From Dehalococcoidales bacterium (GTDB lineage Bacteria > Chloroflexota > Dehalococcoidia > Dehalococcoidales > UBA5627): a DNA stretch of 5,674 nt. The position numbers were made by a program, and so were the translations under genes. Positions 5,046 to 5,674 of the stretch are shown one piece after another (the stretch's first letter is position 1; the number at the start of each line of letters is the position of its first letter). The stretch covers positions 1 through 5,674 of the forward strand of contig JAAYNN010000041.1 of NCBI GenBank assembly GCA_012520835.1, in the 5' to 3' direction. The notes below the pieces were generated by a model. It had not been told where the DNA came from. It worked only from the letters and a program-made list of their open reading frames with translations, and did not search any database.

Positions 5046-5674
5046 TTCATCACCTCCGCTATTGCTCCTGCCCTCATGGCGAAGTCGCACAGTGTAATCG
5101 CCATCATCGCTTCGACTACCGGAACCGCCCTGGGGACGATGCAGGTGTCGTGGCGGCCTTTTATTTCCAGTTCTGTGGCAGCCATTTCCTTCAAATCGAC
5201 TGTATGTTGTTTTTTAGCTATGGAGGGAGTCGGTTTTACAGCTACTCTTACCAATATCGGCATGCCGTTGCTGATACCGCCGAGGATGCCGCCGGCGTTG
5301 TTGGTTTTTGTAATTACGCGATCGTCTTTTATATCGAAGGGGTCATTATTTTCAGACCCTTTCAGGCGGGCGGCAGCAAATCCGGCGCCGAACTCGACCC
5401 CTTTTACAGATGGAATAGCGAACAATGCCTTTGCCATAGCGCCGTCCAGATTATCGAAAAGCGGCTCCCCCAGCCCGGCCGCTACTCCGGTAGCTATACC
5501 CTCGACAACTCCGCCGAGGCTATCCCCGTCGGCTGCGGCATTCTCTATCGCTTTCATCATTCGTGCTGCTGCTGCAGCGTCGGCACAGCGCAGAGTATTG
5601 CTATTTATACCCTGTTTTATCGTCTCTATCTTCATTAGCGGGGCAGCTATGCCGCCGATTGCGACAGTATGGGC
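5042..5674 (-). CDS. aroC: Chorismate synthase, C-terminal part (cut by window edge)
   Basis: The frame stays open to the window edge and gives the last 210 residues of chorismate synthase, which forms chorismate from 5-enolpyruvylshikimate-3-phosphate using reduced FMN. The full protein is usually about 360-390 residues, so the N-terminal signature regions lie outside. Visible are AHTVAIGG at the edge, the DGDSLGGVVE stretch, the GEPLFDNLDGAMAKALFAIP block, SVKGVEFGAGF, and the third family signature GRHDTCIVPRAVPVVEAM near the C-terminus. A Met at 5635 could be mistaken for the start, but the homologous protein plainly continues upstream (residues AHTVAIGGIAAPL precede it), so the truncation is only the window's. 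Its TGA overlaps the pheA ATG, making it the upstream gene of the same transcript. Confidence 0.97.
   Translation of the reverse strand, partial: AHTVAIGGIAAPLMKIETIKQGINSNTLRCADAAAAARMMKAIENAAADGDSLGGVVEGIATGVAAGLGEPLFDNLDGAMAKALFAIPSVKGVEFGAGFAAARLKGSENNDPFDIKDDRVITKTNNAGGILGGISNGMPILVRVAVKPTPSIAKKQHTVDLKEMAATELEIKGRHDTCIVPRAVPVVEAMMAITLCDFAMRAGAIAEVMK

Noticed and set aside
5046..5090. Upstream ATG giving a 15-residue longer PheA
   Set aside because: It lies within aroC, lacks a ribosome binding site, and adds residues not belonging to the chorismate mutase domain. ATG 5045 has GGAGG at the right distance.

Overview
The window looks like part of a bacterial chromosome, most plausibly from the Chloroflexota (Dehalococcoidia-like). 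That placement is an inference from three things: a 23S rRNA gene with no 5S gene behind it, the aroC-pheA-tyrA order, and abundant degenerate short interspersed repeats. No single gene proves it.

Plus-strand half (1-1985). The window opens in the last ~375 bases of a 23S rRNA gene, followed by an intrinsic terminator. A ~440-base gene-free, hairpin-rich stretch with REP-like sequences follows. Next is a compact hicB-hicA toxin-antitoxin pair with a 4-base overlap. Six bases after hicA, a 90-base near-identical second copy of the rRNA terminator segment appears, so the module sits between two copies of the rRNA operon's end. Another gene-free stretch with a decayed dispersed repeat leads to a small glutaredoxin-like gene. 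That gene is broken by an apparent one-base deletion but is otherwise intact.

Minus-strand half (2063-5674). A stand-alone gene for a 115-residue, four-helix membrane protein of unknown function has its own good sigma-70 type promoter and a convincing terminator. Beyond it lies the end of an aromatic amino acid cluster, read leftwards: aroC (chorismate synthase, cut by the window edge), pheA (chorismate mutase fused to prephenate dehydratase and an ACT domain) and tyrA (prephenate dehydrogenase). aroC and pheA overlap by 4 bases and are probably translationally coupled. pheA and tyrA are separated by 213 bases that hold a decayed inverted-repeat element.

Together the three aro genes make chorismate, convert it to prephenate, and split prephenate towards phenylalanine (phenylpyruvate) or tyrosine (hydroxyphenylpyruvate). 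The ACT domain of PheA is the expected point of phenylalanine feedback.

I see no clear new multi-gene system. The most unusual structure is the hicBA module bracketed by duplicated rRNA terminator segments. The frameshifted glutaredoxin and the dispersed-repeat family come next.
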